From: Barthelona sp. PCE
Lineage: Eukaryota; Metamonada: BaSk clade
Assembly: GCA_040285745.1 (NCBI GenBank)
Contig: JAUFOR010000002.1
Location: 1,736,001-1,800,000, forward strand
DNA: 64,000 nt
Direction of reading: 5' to 3'
Shown piece by piece: positions 36,361-45,913 of this stretch (positions within the stretch are counted from its first letter, which is position 1; each line of letters begins with the position of its first letter). The position numbers and the translations under genes are program-made. A model generated the notes under the pieces. It had not been told where the DNA came from. It was given only the letters and a program-made list of their open reading frames with translations, and made no database searches.

Positions 36361-37764
36361 ATGCCCTGTAGTTGTTCTCAGAACTGCACGTGCTCGTGCC
36401 ATCAAGCACCAGCTGTAGCTCCCCAACCTAAGCCACAAGTTCCTTTTAACTCTACAACTTCTGCTCATGACAACTTCCCAGCATATCCCTCCGATATATA
36501 CAAGGCTGCTCTGAGCCCTCATAGAACTCGTCAACCTCGTTCTCATACAAACGACGATAGATCTTTCGAAACAAGTTCACGAACAGCTTATCGTCCAAGT
36601 CCCGTTTCAAAGAGACAAACTGTACAACCTGTTGCTGTTGAAACACGTAAATCTCTTCCATTCACGGCACACACCTCAAAACAGGATGACTTTCCTGTAT
36701 ACGATTCATCTGCTTATAAAGCTGCACTTTCACCATCACGTGAACGTGTTCCTAGGAAGGCAAGAGAGGATAACAGATCTTTTGGATCAACAACACGTGA
36801 TACCTACAAGCAGCACAAGGTTCAACAAAATCAAATCAAGCCCGTTCAACCAAGATCTGCTAAAAGTATTCCATTCACAGCACACACAAGTAAGCAGGAT
36901 GAATTCCCAATGTATTCTACTGATACATACAAGCAAGCTCTTTCTTCACCCAGACAGAATAAGAAACCCAGAACAATTAATGATGATCGTGCTTTTGAAA
37001 CAACAACTCGCGCATCACATAAGAAGCATGATGTTCAGCCTCAAAACAATCGCGCTAAGCCAGTTCCAGTCAACGTTAGACGAAGCATTCCTTTCAATGC
37101 TACAACTAGCAAACAAGATGAGTATAAACAGTATGATACTGAAACATATAAACAGGCACTGAGTCCGCCTAGACAACGCACAGAACGTCGTAGACCGGAT
37201 GATACTAGAGATTTCCACTCAACAAACAGAGACAATTATCAACCTATCTCTGCTGATAAATTCACAAAACGATCCAAGGTCGTTGCACCTAATGTCAAGA
37301 AATCAGTTCCTTTCAAGGCAACAACAAGCAAACAAGATGAATATCAAAAGTATGGAAGCGATATCTATAAACAAGCTCTCAGTCCACCCAGACAACGTAC
37401 AGATCGTCGTAGAACAGAGGATAACAGAGATTTCCATTCCACAAATAGAGATAATTATAAGCCAGTCTCCCCAGATAATTTTACAAAACGCGCCAAGGTG
37501 GTTGCACCAGTTGCCAAAAATTCAGTACCCTTCAAAGCCACTACCAGCAAGCATGATGATTTCCCTACATATTCAGAGAGCGTTTACAAGGATGCACTCA
37601 CACCTGTCCGTACACGTAAGCCCAGAGAAAGGAAGCCTGACAATCGTTCATTTGATACTGATAACAGAGCAGAGTACCATTCGTACGAAAAGTGTTACTG
37701 TTGTTCATGTGGCTACGGTAAGTGTCCTCATGTTAAAATGGTTCCCAGCCCACGTCGTTACTAA
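36361..37764 (+). CDS. SAXO-family stabiliser of axonemal microtubules
   Basis: The 467-residue protein is started at MPCSCSQNCTCSCH. This Cys-rich N-terminus is the mark of the MAP6/SAXO family, which is why I choose this ATG over an in-frame one 56 codons upstream. Six tandem units of about 58 residues follow. Each has the core (S/V)-x-P-F-x-A-x-T-S-K-Q-D-x-(F/Y), then x-Y-x-x-x-Y-K-x-A-L-S-P-x-R, then a D-x-R-x-F/D-F-x-(T/S)-x-x-R-x-x-Y box. Such Mn-type repeats bind tubulin on axonemes and basal bodies. A second Cys-rich cluster (KCYCCSCGYGKCPH) closes the protein. The gene is good evidence for a flagellum in this organism. Confidence 0.85.
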   Translation: MPCSCSQNCTCSCHQAPAVAPQPKPQVPFNSTTSAHDNFPAYPSDIYKAALSPHRTRQPRSHTNDDRSFETSSRTAYRPSPVSKRQTVQPVAVETRKSLPFTAHTSKQDDFPVYDSSAYKAALSPSRERVPRKAREDNRSFGSTTRDTYKQHKVQQNQIKPVQPRSAKSIPFTAHTSKQDEFPMYSTDTYKQALSSPRQNKKPRTINDDRAFETTTRASHKKHDVQPQNNRAKPVPVNVRRSIPFNATTSKQDEYKQYDTETYKQALSPPRQRTERRRPDDTRDFHSTNRDNYQPISADKFTKRSKVVAPNVKKSVPFKATTSKQDEYQKYGSDIYKQALSPPRQRTDRRRTEDNRDFHSTNRDNYKPVSPDNFTKRAKVVAPVAKNSVPFKATTSKHDDFPTYSESVYKDALTPVRTRKPRERKPDNRSFDTDNRAEYHSYEKCYCCSCGYGKCPHVKMVPSPRRY

Positions 37765-37852
37765 ACATTAGCACAATTACTGATGCTTTAGACATCATGT
37801 AAATTCTATTTATATCCTTATTTGTTTACTTATATTTATGAATACAATAAGA

Positions 37853-40800
37853 CTAAACCCCAATATTAGCATGAGAAACTCTCAATAACTTGGCAAGATC
37901 ACGGGCAGATTGTACAGCGTTCCTGTTGAAATTTGGTAAATTTTCCACAAGATAGTTTCGAACACAAAAGGGACGAATAGCATAGACCAAATCATCTGCA
38001 CATAATACACAATTATCAGTTGGATTTGTATAAACATACCCCATTAGACCGCTCGACTTACGTTGCCTGAATAGTCCCATACAAATGATACCTCTATTCA
38101 ATATCATCCACTCAAACATTTCCTTAAAAGTCTTGTCATGGAAATTCTTTGGGGTTTTAAACTGCGTTAATTGTCGTGGGATTTCGTCTCCATAAAACCC
38201 CAGCAGAGTTTCAAAAACTGCAATGATCGGGCTTACAAAGTATCTGCTAGCCAACATAATATCTGCTGACGTGAAAGCTGAAATGGATCCAGCTGAAAAA
38301 ACCTCGCTAAGGAAGAAATCGCCCTCATGACACGGTGGAATAATGTTACAGTTTGAGGCGACAACAACTTGCATCACAATACGGTCAGTTATGTTACCGT
38401 TACATGCCTGTGTAGCTGAAAGAAATCTACTTATTGCACGAGAGTCTTGCAAGAGGTACTCTTCAACCTGTGTAGAAAACCCAATTTGTGTATCACTTAC
38501 CAAAGCACTTCGCCTCATATTAGCCACTCGTTTCTGCGCACTCTTATCGGAAAGAATCAAAACTCGGCGTGCAGTATCGATATCAATGGATTTATAAGTG
38601 TGCTGACCAATGAACGTGCAGTGACGAAAATGTACCTTACCAATTTCCTCCATCAACACAGATTCATGGAAGTGTTCTGGGTCAATATCTGTCGTCAATA
38701 CAACGATTGACAACCGTTTGTAGACAGATCTGATTCGCTTAATGAGCAAAACAACCTCGTCCAATGAATCACCAACTATAATAATGTGATTGTGAAATGT
38801 TGTCCTCCTTCGCTCTGGTTCAGGAGATGTTGGTGATTTGAATAGGTCAAATACGTTCTCAGCCGTGCTAGTGATACCTATACTCCTTATCTCCTCAGTT
38901 GAAGCAATGCTATCCACAATGGGCTTTGTGATGATACGTTCAAATACCTCACCGTTAACTGATGATGGCGACTGTATATTTGCGATTGATTCATATGTCG
39001 GCTCAAACGCCAACTCACAATTCTCAATGTCAAGATTCAAAAAAAGATTGAAAACATTAACTGATTGATGTGCCACAACAATGAGTGCATCTTTTGGCCT
39101 CATTCTGTACAGCAGTGGGTTGATCAAAACTTTCTCGGTTGATACAACCTGTACTCCAAACACAATTATGTTCAGTTTCCGTCTAATATTCGCCGTAAGT
39201 GTTGCAAACGCGTGACCAATGAAACTAGGTGGAATCGGAACACTGATTACGTTGCAGTTGAGGCCATATGTGTACTCAATATCTCGCTTCAACGGAGGTT
39301 CAGAGACACCAGCTCCAACAGCCAGTACATCAATATCTAGACGAGGGACTTGTGCACGATCACTATCCACGTTCTTTAGAGCTGGTGGCATAACGTATGC
39401 TCTAAAAAGGTTGGTGATAAATGCTGGTAAGCCAATCATTCTGGAACACATTGCCATCAAATTAAGCGACAGTGGTTGCAGTGGTAGCACCTCGCTTACG
39501 CCGGCAAACCTCAATATATGAACCGTTCTCTGTAGATGGCACTCTGCGATGACAGGTACATCTTTGTTCAGCCTTCGAATAGCCAGTGCCCTCAGTACAA
39601 CACGTGCATCCTCATCAATGGCCGAAATGGGCTGCTTCTCAGCCAACACAAAGACTGCCTTAACCTCTTTGATACGAGCTCTTCTCAGATCATTCGGGGA
39701 AACCGCTGATCCCCTGAGGATTTCCACTTTCTCTCGGTACATCCTTGAAGTTAGGAAATCTGTGAGCTGTGTATCCGGTTTATATGTGCTTAATACAATG
39801 ATTTTTGGTCTGCTAAAGTCATGAAGCTGCTTTTTCTGCGCATAAAACTGTGAAACGAACTCCATGACACTGTACGATGTTACTGCTCCAGTCAGCAATA
39901 CCAGTTCTTCAGAGTGAGCAAGTTTTGCTTCACCCAAAAACTCTCTTCGTTGCTGTGCAATCTTCCCGAATCGCCTAATAACGATGGGAATAAGAGATAC
40001 ACCTGAAATAATCGTGAAAATCACAACAGCACGACCACCCGAAGTTTCAGGACTGATATCACCGAAACCCACTGTAGAAACCATTACGCTCAGGAAATAT
40101 AGCCCAGAGAAAAAGTTCAAATGATCATTCATGACTGTATCAATGGTTTTGATTTCAAATATGAGATACAACCCTACTGAAAGAATAGCAAAAGTCACAA
40201 CCATCAACAAAGGTAATATCAATGGAGTATATACACCAACCCTCATTAGATGCAAACGATAATGACCTGTCAGTCGGAGAATTCTTCCTATTCTAAAAAA
40301 GAAAAAGCATGTAATATTTTCAGGTGATCCAAAAAATCTAAAAAAAGTTGGTACAATGGATGCTATATCAATTAAGTTGGATGGATTGGTGAAAAAATCA
40401 ATGAATCCATTTGCTATAATCATTTCAAAAACTAGTTCTAAACAGAAAAAAATTGCAAATGCCAATTCAAGTGCCAAAACCCATCTAGGAAGATCAATAT
40501 AGAATGTAGAACATATATAATACACTATTCCAAATAGATTTATACTTATCAAAACCAAATCAAGCTTGAAATTAGTTCGAACCCGATACCATTCATATAA
40601 ACGTTCCCTCATCGAGCTTGCATCAGTTCTTTTAAACACTGATCCTGTATCCTCCACATCATATTCACCCTCTCTCAGCTCAAGGAATGGATTTGCAAAG
40701 TTCTGATTTGGATGAATGGTTCTAATAGCATCAATTTCGATAGATGTACGATTAAGTTCCAGCTGCCGAAGCATTTGTGGTGTCATGGAACGCCCTTCTT

Positions 40801-40927
40801 CAACATTATTCGTTGTAAATTCTTCGTATGACTGTGTGCTGGCTACTCGAAAGCTTTGATCCATAAATTGAACCTCTACTTCCTCTGAAATGTAACCTCC
40901 CTCGTCGAACGGGGTTGATTCGCTCAT
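37853..40927 (-). CDS. BK (Slo)-like voltage-gated potassium channel with two RCK domains
   Basis: The 1024-residue protein starts at the first ATG (MSESTPFDEG). Residues 1-118 are cytosolic. Six spans are visible: S1 about 122-142, S2 149-171, S3 183-198, S4 207-229 with regularly spaced Arg (FRIGRILRLTGHYRLHLMR), S5 234-257 and S6 300-318. The selectivity filter is TVGFGD (285-290), so it is K+ selective. A first RCK domain follows at about 341-560 (Rossmann strands KIIVLSTYK, VPVIAECHL) and a second at about 720-960 (HIIIVGDSLDEVV). This is the Slo/BK plan. I see neither an extra S0 helix nor an Asp-rich calcium bowl, so the gating ligand is uncertain. Confidence 0.85.
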   Translation of the reverse strand: MSESTPFDEGGYISEEVEVQFMDQSFRVASTQSYEEFTTNNVEEGRSMTPQMLRQLELNRTSIEIDAIRTIHPNQNFANPFLELREGEYDVEDTGSVFKRTDASSMRERLYEWYRVRTNFKLDLVLISINLFGIVYYICSTFYIDLPRWVLALELAFAIFFCLELVFEMIIANGFIDFFTNPSNLIDIASIVPTFFRFFGSPENITCFFFFRIGRILRLTGHYRLHLMRVGVYTPLILPLLMVVTFAILSVGLYLIFEIKTIDTVMNDHLNFFSGLYFLSVMVSTVGFGDISPETSGGRAVVIFTIISGVSLIPIVIRRFGKIAQQRREFLGEAKLAHSEELVLLTGAVTSYSVMEFVSQFYAQKKQLHDFSRPKIIVLSTYKPDTQLTDFLTSRMYREKVEILRGSAVSPNDLRRARIKEVKAVFVLAEKQPISAIDEDARVVLRALAIRRLNKDVPVIAECHLQRTVHILRFAGVSEVLPLQPLSLNLMAMCSRMIGLPAFITNLFRAYVMPPALKNVDSDRAQVPRLDIDVLAVGAGVSEPPLKRDIEYTYGLNCNVISVPIPPSFIGHAFATLTANIRRKLNIIVFGVQVVSTEKVLINPLLYRMRPKDALIVVAHQSVNVFNLFLNLDIENCELAFEPTYESIANIQSPSSVNGEVFERIITKPIVDSIASTEEIRSIGITSTAENVFDLFKSPTSPEPERRRTTFHNHIIIVGDSLDEVVLLIKRIRSVYKRLSIVVLTTDIDPEHFHESVLMEEIGKVHFRHCTFIGQHTYKSIDIDTARRVLILSDKSAQKRVANMRRSALVSDTQIGFSTQVEEYLLQDSRAISRFLSATQACNGNITDRIVMQVVVASNCNIIPPCHEGDFFLSEVFSAGSISAFTSADIMLASRYFVSPIIAVFETLLGFYGDEIPRQLTQFKTPKNFHDKTFKEMFEWMILNRGIICMGLFRQRKSSGLMGYVYTNPTDNCVLCADDLVYAIRPFCVRNYLVENLPNFNRNAVQSARDLAKLLRVSHANIGV

Positions 40928-41214
40928 CAACTAAAACCCAATCAAAAGAATGAGATAAATATTTGAAAACAGCATTGAATTTCTTTCTGGTATTTTGATA
41001 TCTTAGACGTGAAAAAACACTCTATATAATACACAACATCTTTATTTAAACATGTGTAAGTTTAACTCAATGTGCCGGGCTTTTTGTCGAGCTTTAAACA
41101 AATTTTTTCTTCTGAATTATACAATAAAGACAGCTATTGTTTCACCAAAAACAATATTTATAAGTCATTTAAAAAATAGAAACGTGTAATATTTTTCCTA
41201 AACCTATCGTCGCA

Positions 41215-41955
41215 ATGTATTCAATTTCATCGGAAGATGAACCACTGATGGCCGAGTTCCAGGCCGCAATCGCTGAACTTAACACAGAATCACTTCCTCC
41301 ATCCCATAGAGATTTGTTCCAGCAGTTTAATTATATATTAGCAGCTAAGCGCAACATTTCCAAGGCTGTAGATCGTTTAAAGAACAGTATCGAGTTTTTC
41401 AACACCACAAACGTGTTTGGAACTCAAGAAGATGAAGTTGGGGATAGTTTAATGTCTGGTAAGGTAGTTATCCATGGTAAGGACCGTGAAAATAGACCTT
41501 GTGTTGTTATGCGCCTCTGTCGTCATGACAATAGCGTATCAAGTGAAGAAAATTTAAGATTTTTGTGCTATATGGTGACAACCCTTTTTGTTAAACTTAC
41601 AGAGGCTCAATGCTTTGATGCACATCTGATAATAGATGCAAAGGACTTTACACGTCATAACCTTGACTTGGACTTTGTTAAGACTGCACTTGGTATTCTT
41701 CAAGATCATTTTCCTGGTCGAATTTTCCGTTTGCATATAGTTAATGCTAATTTTCTGATCCGTACTGTTTTCAGAGGCCTCAAAATGTTCCTCAACATCC
41801 TGTTAAAGGAAAGAATTGAATTAAGTAAGAGTGCAACAGGAGAATTAGCTCAGTTTTTTGATCCAAGTGAATTATTGGTTAACTTTGAGGGTACAGTCGA
41901 ATTATTTAATGAAACAGGTCATCCAACAGGTTTTGAATTTCGTCACATTGAATAA
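41215..41955 (+). CDS. CRAL-TRIO (Sec14-like) lipid-binding protein
   Basis: The 246-residue protein has an N-terminal helical segment (1-70) and a CRAL-TRIO domain (about 80-235). The hallmark run is HLIIDAKDFTRHNLD (about 139-153), followed by LGILQDHFPGRIFRLHIVNANFL (split by the usual turns), as in Sec14 where D-x-x-G and the Y-P-E/F-P-x-R segments line the lipid pocket. Such proteins bind and exchange phosphatidylinositol or other small lipids between membranes. The ligand cannot be told from the sequence. It converges on the multi-TM gene with 25 bp between stops. Confidence 0.82.
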   Translation: MYSISSEDEPLMAEFQAAIAELNTESLPPSHRDLFQQFNYILAAKRNISKAVDRLKNSIEFFNTTNVFGTQEDEVGDSLMSGKVVIHGKDRENRPCVVMRLCRHDNSVSSEENLRFLCYMVTTLFVKLTEAQCFDAHLIIDAKDFTRHNLDLDFVKTALGILQDHFPGRIFRLHIVNANFLIRTVFRGLKMFLNILLKERIELSKSATGELAQFFDPSELLVNFEGTVELFNETGHPTGFEFRHIE

Positions 41956-41980
41956 AAGTGTTTATTTATCAACATATTAA

Positions 41981-43483
41981 CTATCCCAAAATGTTACATG
42001 TTGCAAACTTAGAATTACTAGTGTTTCTAAAGAGCATATGAAGGACACCGTTAGGGGGACCAAGGAAAGCAATAGCTGCATCAATTAAAAGATAAAACGC
42101 CAGAGATTTGTTCATGACAGTGTGGTTTTTACGTGGAATGTACATCTGGTTCATGATCTTATATCGGTCAATCTTAAACTCAACCCAATTGATGAAGAAT
42201 GCAAACAAAGAAAGAGCAGGAGCAAAGATAATAGCAGAGTATACAATGAACTGTCTGTATATAACCTCTAAAAATTCATCAGCGAGATCAAGTGGTTTGC
42301 CGTCAGATCCCTCCTTACATTTTGCAAGAACAGGTGCCAACAATTCAAGACCATTAAATACTACTAGATCGGTAATCATAAGCGTAGCAATCTGTTTAGC
42401 AATATCGTTGTAATAACAATCACCATTGTAAACAGCATATTTAGCGATATACATTGCTACAACTGTTGATACTTTGTAAGCAAATAATTTAAAAGTATTA
42501 TGAACTTGAAGACCAGTGTATGTCTTATGCTTCTCGAAAAGGGTTAACTTCCTGGTAAATTTCTTACCAAGGAAGTTAACAGTTGAAATGATACCTGAAA
42601 GAACAAAAGAACCAACTGTTGAACCCTGGAAGTAATCTGTTAATTTAAATGACACAATACCGACCAAGAAAATGAGACATGATAATGTGATATAAGCAAC
42701 GATAATTCTGAAGAAACGCTGAATAAAACCAACAGAACGATTTTCTTTGATTTCATCATAAATAGTTCCTTCCAGACTTTCAGATTTCATATCCTTTAAC
42801 TTGACTTTCATTGATCTAAAATAAAGGAAGGGGAATGAAAACCACATAATTGCATTAATAAGAGTAGTTAAACGCCAAATTCCAGCAACACTGGATCCAT
42901 AATGTCCAATTGAGAAGTGACTGACGACACCGTCAACTTCAGCACTAGAATAACCGGGGATGATGTTGATCAACGCTAAAATAAATGAGAGAATATTGGT
43001 AACAGCAATGAAGCGTTCAAATTCAAGCAAAAGTCTGATACCTGTTCCAGCCCATTCACCAATATCCTTAAGAGAAGCATCTTTGTTGAGTTTTGTGTGC
43101 ATAGGACTGTCCTGAGGTAAGCTACCATCAGTGCTGGTATAGTATGGAACACCGCTTTCAGAATATTTGATTTGCATGTTTTGAGGAAGAGTAAACTGAA
43201 CCTGTTGAATGGTTGGTGCCCAAAAATTGAAATGGTGAACCGGTTGACCGTAGGGAACTCCGTTAGCAGCAGGAACGGGGACAGCCATTGGCTGAGGTTG
43301 AACTTGCGCAGGCGGGAATTGCTGCATAGGTTGAGGTTGAGGTTGACCGCCGTAGTTAACACCTTGGTTTGGATTGTATCCCATTGCATAAGGATTATAG
43401 CCAGCATTGTTTGGGACGTTTGGGTTATAGCCACCATTGTTGTGGGGATTGTAACCACCGCCACCGTTTGGTTGCGAGTACAT
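41981..43483 (-). CDS. multi-span membrane protein with Asn/Gly/Pro-rich N-terminus, unknown
   Basis: The 500-residue protein has a low-complexity head (1-85) made of GGYNPxN and PQPQP repeats, likely disordered and cytosolic. A short conserved-looking segment follows (about 90-150), then six to eight hydrophobic helices between about 165 and 480 with one charged loop (about 225-255) and a central KFTRKLTLFEKHKTYTG stretch. I recognise no family; it is not obviously a channel or a carrier. Tyr/Asn/Gly/Pro repeats of this type are seen in membrane-trafficking proteins, but that is only a weak hint. Confidence 0.7.
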   Translation of the reverse strand: MYSQPNGGGGYNPHNNGGYNPNVPNNAGYNPYAMGYNPNQGVNYGGQPQPQPMQQFPPAQVQPQPMAVPVPAANGVPYGQPVHHFNFWAPTIQQVQFTLPQNMQIKYSESGVPYYTSTDGSLPQDSPMHTKLNKDASLKDIGEWAGTGIRLLLEFERFIAVTNILSFILALINIIPGYSSAEVDGVVSHFSIGHYGSSVAGIWRLTTLINAIMWFSFPFLYFRSMKVKLKDMKSESLEGTIYDEIKENRSVGFIQRFFRIIVAYITLSCLIFLVGIVSFKLTDYFQGSTVGSFVLSGIISTVNFLGKKFTRKLTLFEKHKTYTGLQVHNTFKLFAYKVSTVVAMYIAKYAVYNGDCYYNDIAKQIATLMITDLVVFNGLELLAPVLAKCKEGSDGKPLDLADEFLEVIYRQFIVYSAIIFAPALSLFAFFINWVEFKIDRYKIMNQMYIPRKNHTVMNKSLAFYLLIDAAIAFLGPPNGVLHMLFRNTSNSKFATCNILG

Positions 43484-43612
43484 GTTTAAAAGGAATGAAA
43501 AGGAAGGTAAAAGTAATTCGAAATCGGTTTCAGTTCAGTTAAATTTTTTAGGGATTTTAATTCCAAAAAGGTGCTTAATACTGATTTATAAAGAAGTTTT
43601 AAACCTTTTAAA

Positions 43613-43750
43613 CTACCATGCAACGGTACAAAGTTGATTCTCATATTTCTGATCTTTCGTTTTTGAGTGTAAATACTTCTTAAACGTACTCCTCATGTAC
43701 ATTGATGCATTTCCGAAAACAGAATAAGGATCCAAAACCTTGAATTTCAT
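43613..43750 (-). CDS. possible 45-residue mini-protein
   Basis: A short ORF starts at ATG 43748-43750 (MKFKVLDPYS) and encodes a basic peptide ending QLCTVAW. The frame is open a further 51 codons upstream to 43903 without another ATG. Composition is plausible for a real short protein but nothing is recognised. It could be the last exon of a spliced gene or noise. Confidence 0.25.
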   Translation of the reverse strand: MKFKVLDPYSVFGNASMYMRSTFKKYLHSKTKDQKYENQLCTVAW

Positions 43751-44130
43751 CGTAGGAGGTTGTAAATTTACTTCGGAGTTAGACACTTGTACGGGAGTTG
43801 CGAGCTCCCTCGAGTGCTGTGCTTGCACTGAGAATTGTTCTAGAGCCCTTTTTTTTAAAATAAAAGGGGAGAAAGAAATGATGTAAGTACTCACAGAGTA
43901 CAAGAGGGAAGACCGCGTGTCTACTCCTCAGTAGATTTACTCCTACGAAATAGCGTGTTATTCACAAGCGTGCCTAATATTGAAACAAAATTCTCATTTT
44001 GCTATAAAAAGCTAAATTGAATAGATTTTGATCAAATTGCTCCTGTAGTCGCCTTTAATATGTATCACAAACATAGATATGAACATGCACTGAAAAATTC
44101 TATGTCTTTAAATCATTTCGAAAAAATATA

Positions 44131-44364
44131 ATGACTTCAGTGAGGCTTCAACATGATTCTTTAAAACTATTGTGTGACTTAAAATTGGTAAATATCACAC
44201 AAAAAGTTTTGAAAAAAAAAAAACTGCCTATCCATTCAGAACCAAATCCATACTTACACGATACCGAATTCAGCCACAGCTCCGCACTGGCTCACAAAAA
44301 ACTTGATCATAGCTCCAGGATAGAACCTGCGGATATCCATATTTCATTTCAGTATTTCAGATAA
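44131..44364 (+). CDS. possible small protein (77 residues)
   Basis: A 77-residue ORF starts with ATG in the gene-poor spacer. It is rich in Leu, Lys, His and Ser and contains an eight-Lys-type run (KKKK). No family, signal peptide or membrane helix is seen. Length and composition do not separate it from chance. Confidence 0.25.
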   Translation: MTSVRLQHDSLKLLCDLKLVNITQKVLKKKKLPIHSEPNPYLHDTEFSHSSALAHKKLDHSSRIEPADIHISFQYFR

Positions 44365-44635
44365 TCCAAAACACGTGAGACACTTTGGTTTAAACATATT
44401 TTCCGCAGTTTATACCGTATATTCTGCTTTGACGTGGAAAATCATGCACTTATGTTGGTTGATGTTATCACATGAGTAAAATTTGGTTGTAACAGCTCTC
44501 CAAAAGGAGTATGAGCCTCTGTGACCACTAGATAAATGGTAGTCATGACTCGTCATCTTGGTTTACCTTTCTTAACTCTTACCTTACTTCACTGTTGACT
44601 ATTTCAGCTTTTTATAAAGTTCTCTCATCGTCAAA

Positions 44636-45862
44636 ATGTCCCACCAAACAACAGACTACAGCAACGAAGCAGTTATTAAGTTTTTTCAAGATTCTGGCAT
44701 CACATGGATCAGTTACGTGTGCATCACATTAGAGGGAAACCTCCATCAGATGAGCGAGACCATTGAATCTCTCCCAGGAATCCTCAACGGAGGCCTCGGA
44801 GTTGATGGTTCATCCCTCGGATTCACCCCTACTCACGAATCTGATGTTTTACTTAAGCCCATCAACGAATCGCGTTGTATTGTAAGCTATGGACCTGAGC
44901 TTGAAACTGGTTTCATTCTTTGTAAGGTTGTCAAGTGCAACGGCGAACCTTGTGGAACTGATCCCCTTACCATTCTTGATGAGCAGGTCAAACGTTGTCG
45001 CCAGCTTGGCTATGAGTCAACTATGTTCTCAGAGCTGGAGTTTTTCCTCCTCGATCCCGAGACCGGACGTCCTGTCGATAACTCTGGTTACATGGACATT
45101 CCTCCTGCTGACACAACCATGCTTTACCGTCGCCGCCTTGCCAAGCGCTGCATTGATGCCAACATCAACGTAAAGCGTCTTCACGCTGAAGTCGCTGAGG
45201 CTCAAGCTGAATGCGAGTTCAACCTCATGCCTTCCCTTAAGAATGCCAACGATACATCTCTTGCTATGCTTCTTTCCAGAATCCTCGCCAAGGAAATGGG
45301 TTACATTATTGACTACGATCCCAAGCCACTCAACGACGTAAACGGCTCTGGTCTCCACATGCACGTGCAATTGCGCGATCTCACTACGAACGAGAACGCC
45401 ATGAGCGATGAGGACTCTAAGTACAACCTCGGAGAAGTAGGTCGTTATTTTATGGGCGGTCTTTGCAAGTATGCTCGCGAGATCTGCGCTGTCTTTGGTC
45501 GTTCTGATTCCACTTTCAAGCGTCTTGAGCCTGGTTATGAGGCCCCCACCGATATTTCCTGGGGTGCTATGAACCGTACTTGTCTTATCCGCCTTCCCCT
45601 AACCTCCCCCGACAAGGTACGTGTTGAGTTCCGTGGAGGTGATGCTTCTGGCTCACCCCACCTTCTTGCTTGTGCTATTCTTGCTGCTGGTCTCAGTGGT
45701 GTAGAGAACAAGATCGCCCCTCCCAAGGAGGCAGAGGCAGTTGGTTCACTCCCCGTCAGCGTTGCTGAGTGCAAGACGATTCTTGAGACTAGTGACTGGC
45801 TCGAAGATATTTTCGGTCGTGAGGCTCTTGATTGGCTCGCTAACCCCCCTAAACAACATTAA
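44636..45862 (+). CDS. type I-like (prokaryotic-type) glutamine synthetase
   Basis: The 408-residue protein belongs to the glnA-type I superfamily, which makes glutamine from glutamate, ammonia and ATP. Motifs seen: VDGSSLGF (57-63) and HESDVLLKP (68-75), the metal ligands E133 and E135 in S-E-L-E-F-F, E185 in H-A-E-V, E192, H241 in N-G-S-G-L-H-M-H, the flap glutamate E302 in P-G-Y-E-A-P, and R314. The adenylylation loop of regulated bacterial forms is absent. The usual R-x-P-D near the glutamate site is R-G-G-D (333-336). A related gamma-glutamyl-amine ligase is therefore possible. The start follows the N-terminal NEAVIKFF helix of the family. The codons are strongly C/G-ending, unlike most neighbours, which suggests high expression or a transferred gene. 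Confidence 0.85.
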   Translation: MSHQTTDYSNEAVIKFFQDSGITWISYVCITLEGNLHQMSETIESLPGILNGGLGVDGSSLGFTPTHESDVLLKPINESRCIVSYGPELETGFILCKVVKCNGEPCGTDPLTILDEQVKRCRQLGYESTMFSELEFFLLDPETGRPVDNSGYMDIPPADTTMLYRRRLAKRCIDANINVKRLHAEVAEAQAECEFNLMPSLKNANDTSLAMLLSRILAKEMGYIIDYDPKPLNDVNGSGLHMHVQLRDLTTNENAMSDEDSKYNLGEVGRYFMGGLCKYAREICAVFGRSDSTFKRLEPGYEAPTDISWGAMNRTCLIRLPLTSPDKVRVEFRGGDASGSPHLLACAILAAGLSGVENKIAPPKEAEAVGSLPVSVAECKTILETSDWLEDIFGREALDWLANPPKQH

Positions 45863-45913
45863 AAATCCCCACATGTTCTAATTTTCTACAAATAAATTAA
45901 TAGTTTTATTTAA

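Larger units (their letters stand above)
43484..44635. other. largest gene-poor spacer (1.15 kb), AT-rich
   Basis: This region lies between the multi-span protein gene and the glutamine synthetase gene. It is AT-rich overall. A patch at about 43780-43870 is richer in G and C and contains the hairpin-forming cgggagttgcgagctccctcg. Only two weak small ORFs are present (43613-43750 reverse, 44131-44364 forward). I found no tRNA, rRNA or other recognisable RNA gene. It must include the glutamine synthetase promoter. Confidence 0.5.

Noticed and set aside
43780-43870. Possible tRNA or structured RNA in the G/C-rich patch
   Set aside because: A short hairpin is present, but no cloverleaf, TψC-like loop or anticodon stem could be built.
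43751-43903. Upstream extension of the 45-residue mini-ORF
   Set aside because: It begins with TTG, not ATG. A GTGAGT on the reverse strand near 43880 looks like a 5' splice site, but no convincing acceptor and downstream exon could be paired with it.
45029-45370. Reverse-strand ORF inside glutamine synthetase
   Set aside because: It lies wholly inside a well-supported enzyme gene and has no motif; GC-ending codons keep shadow frames open.
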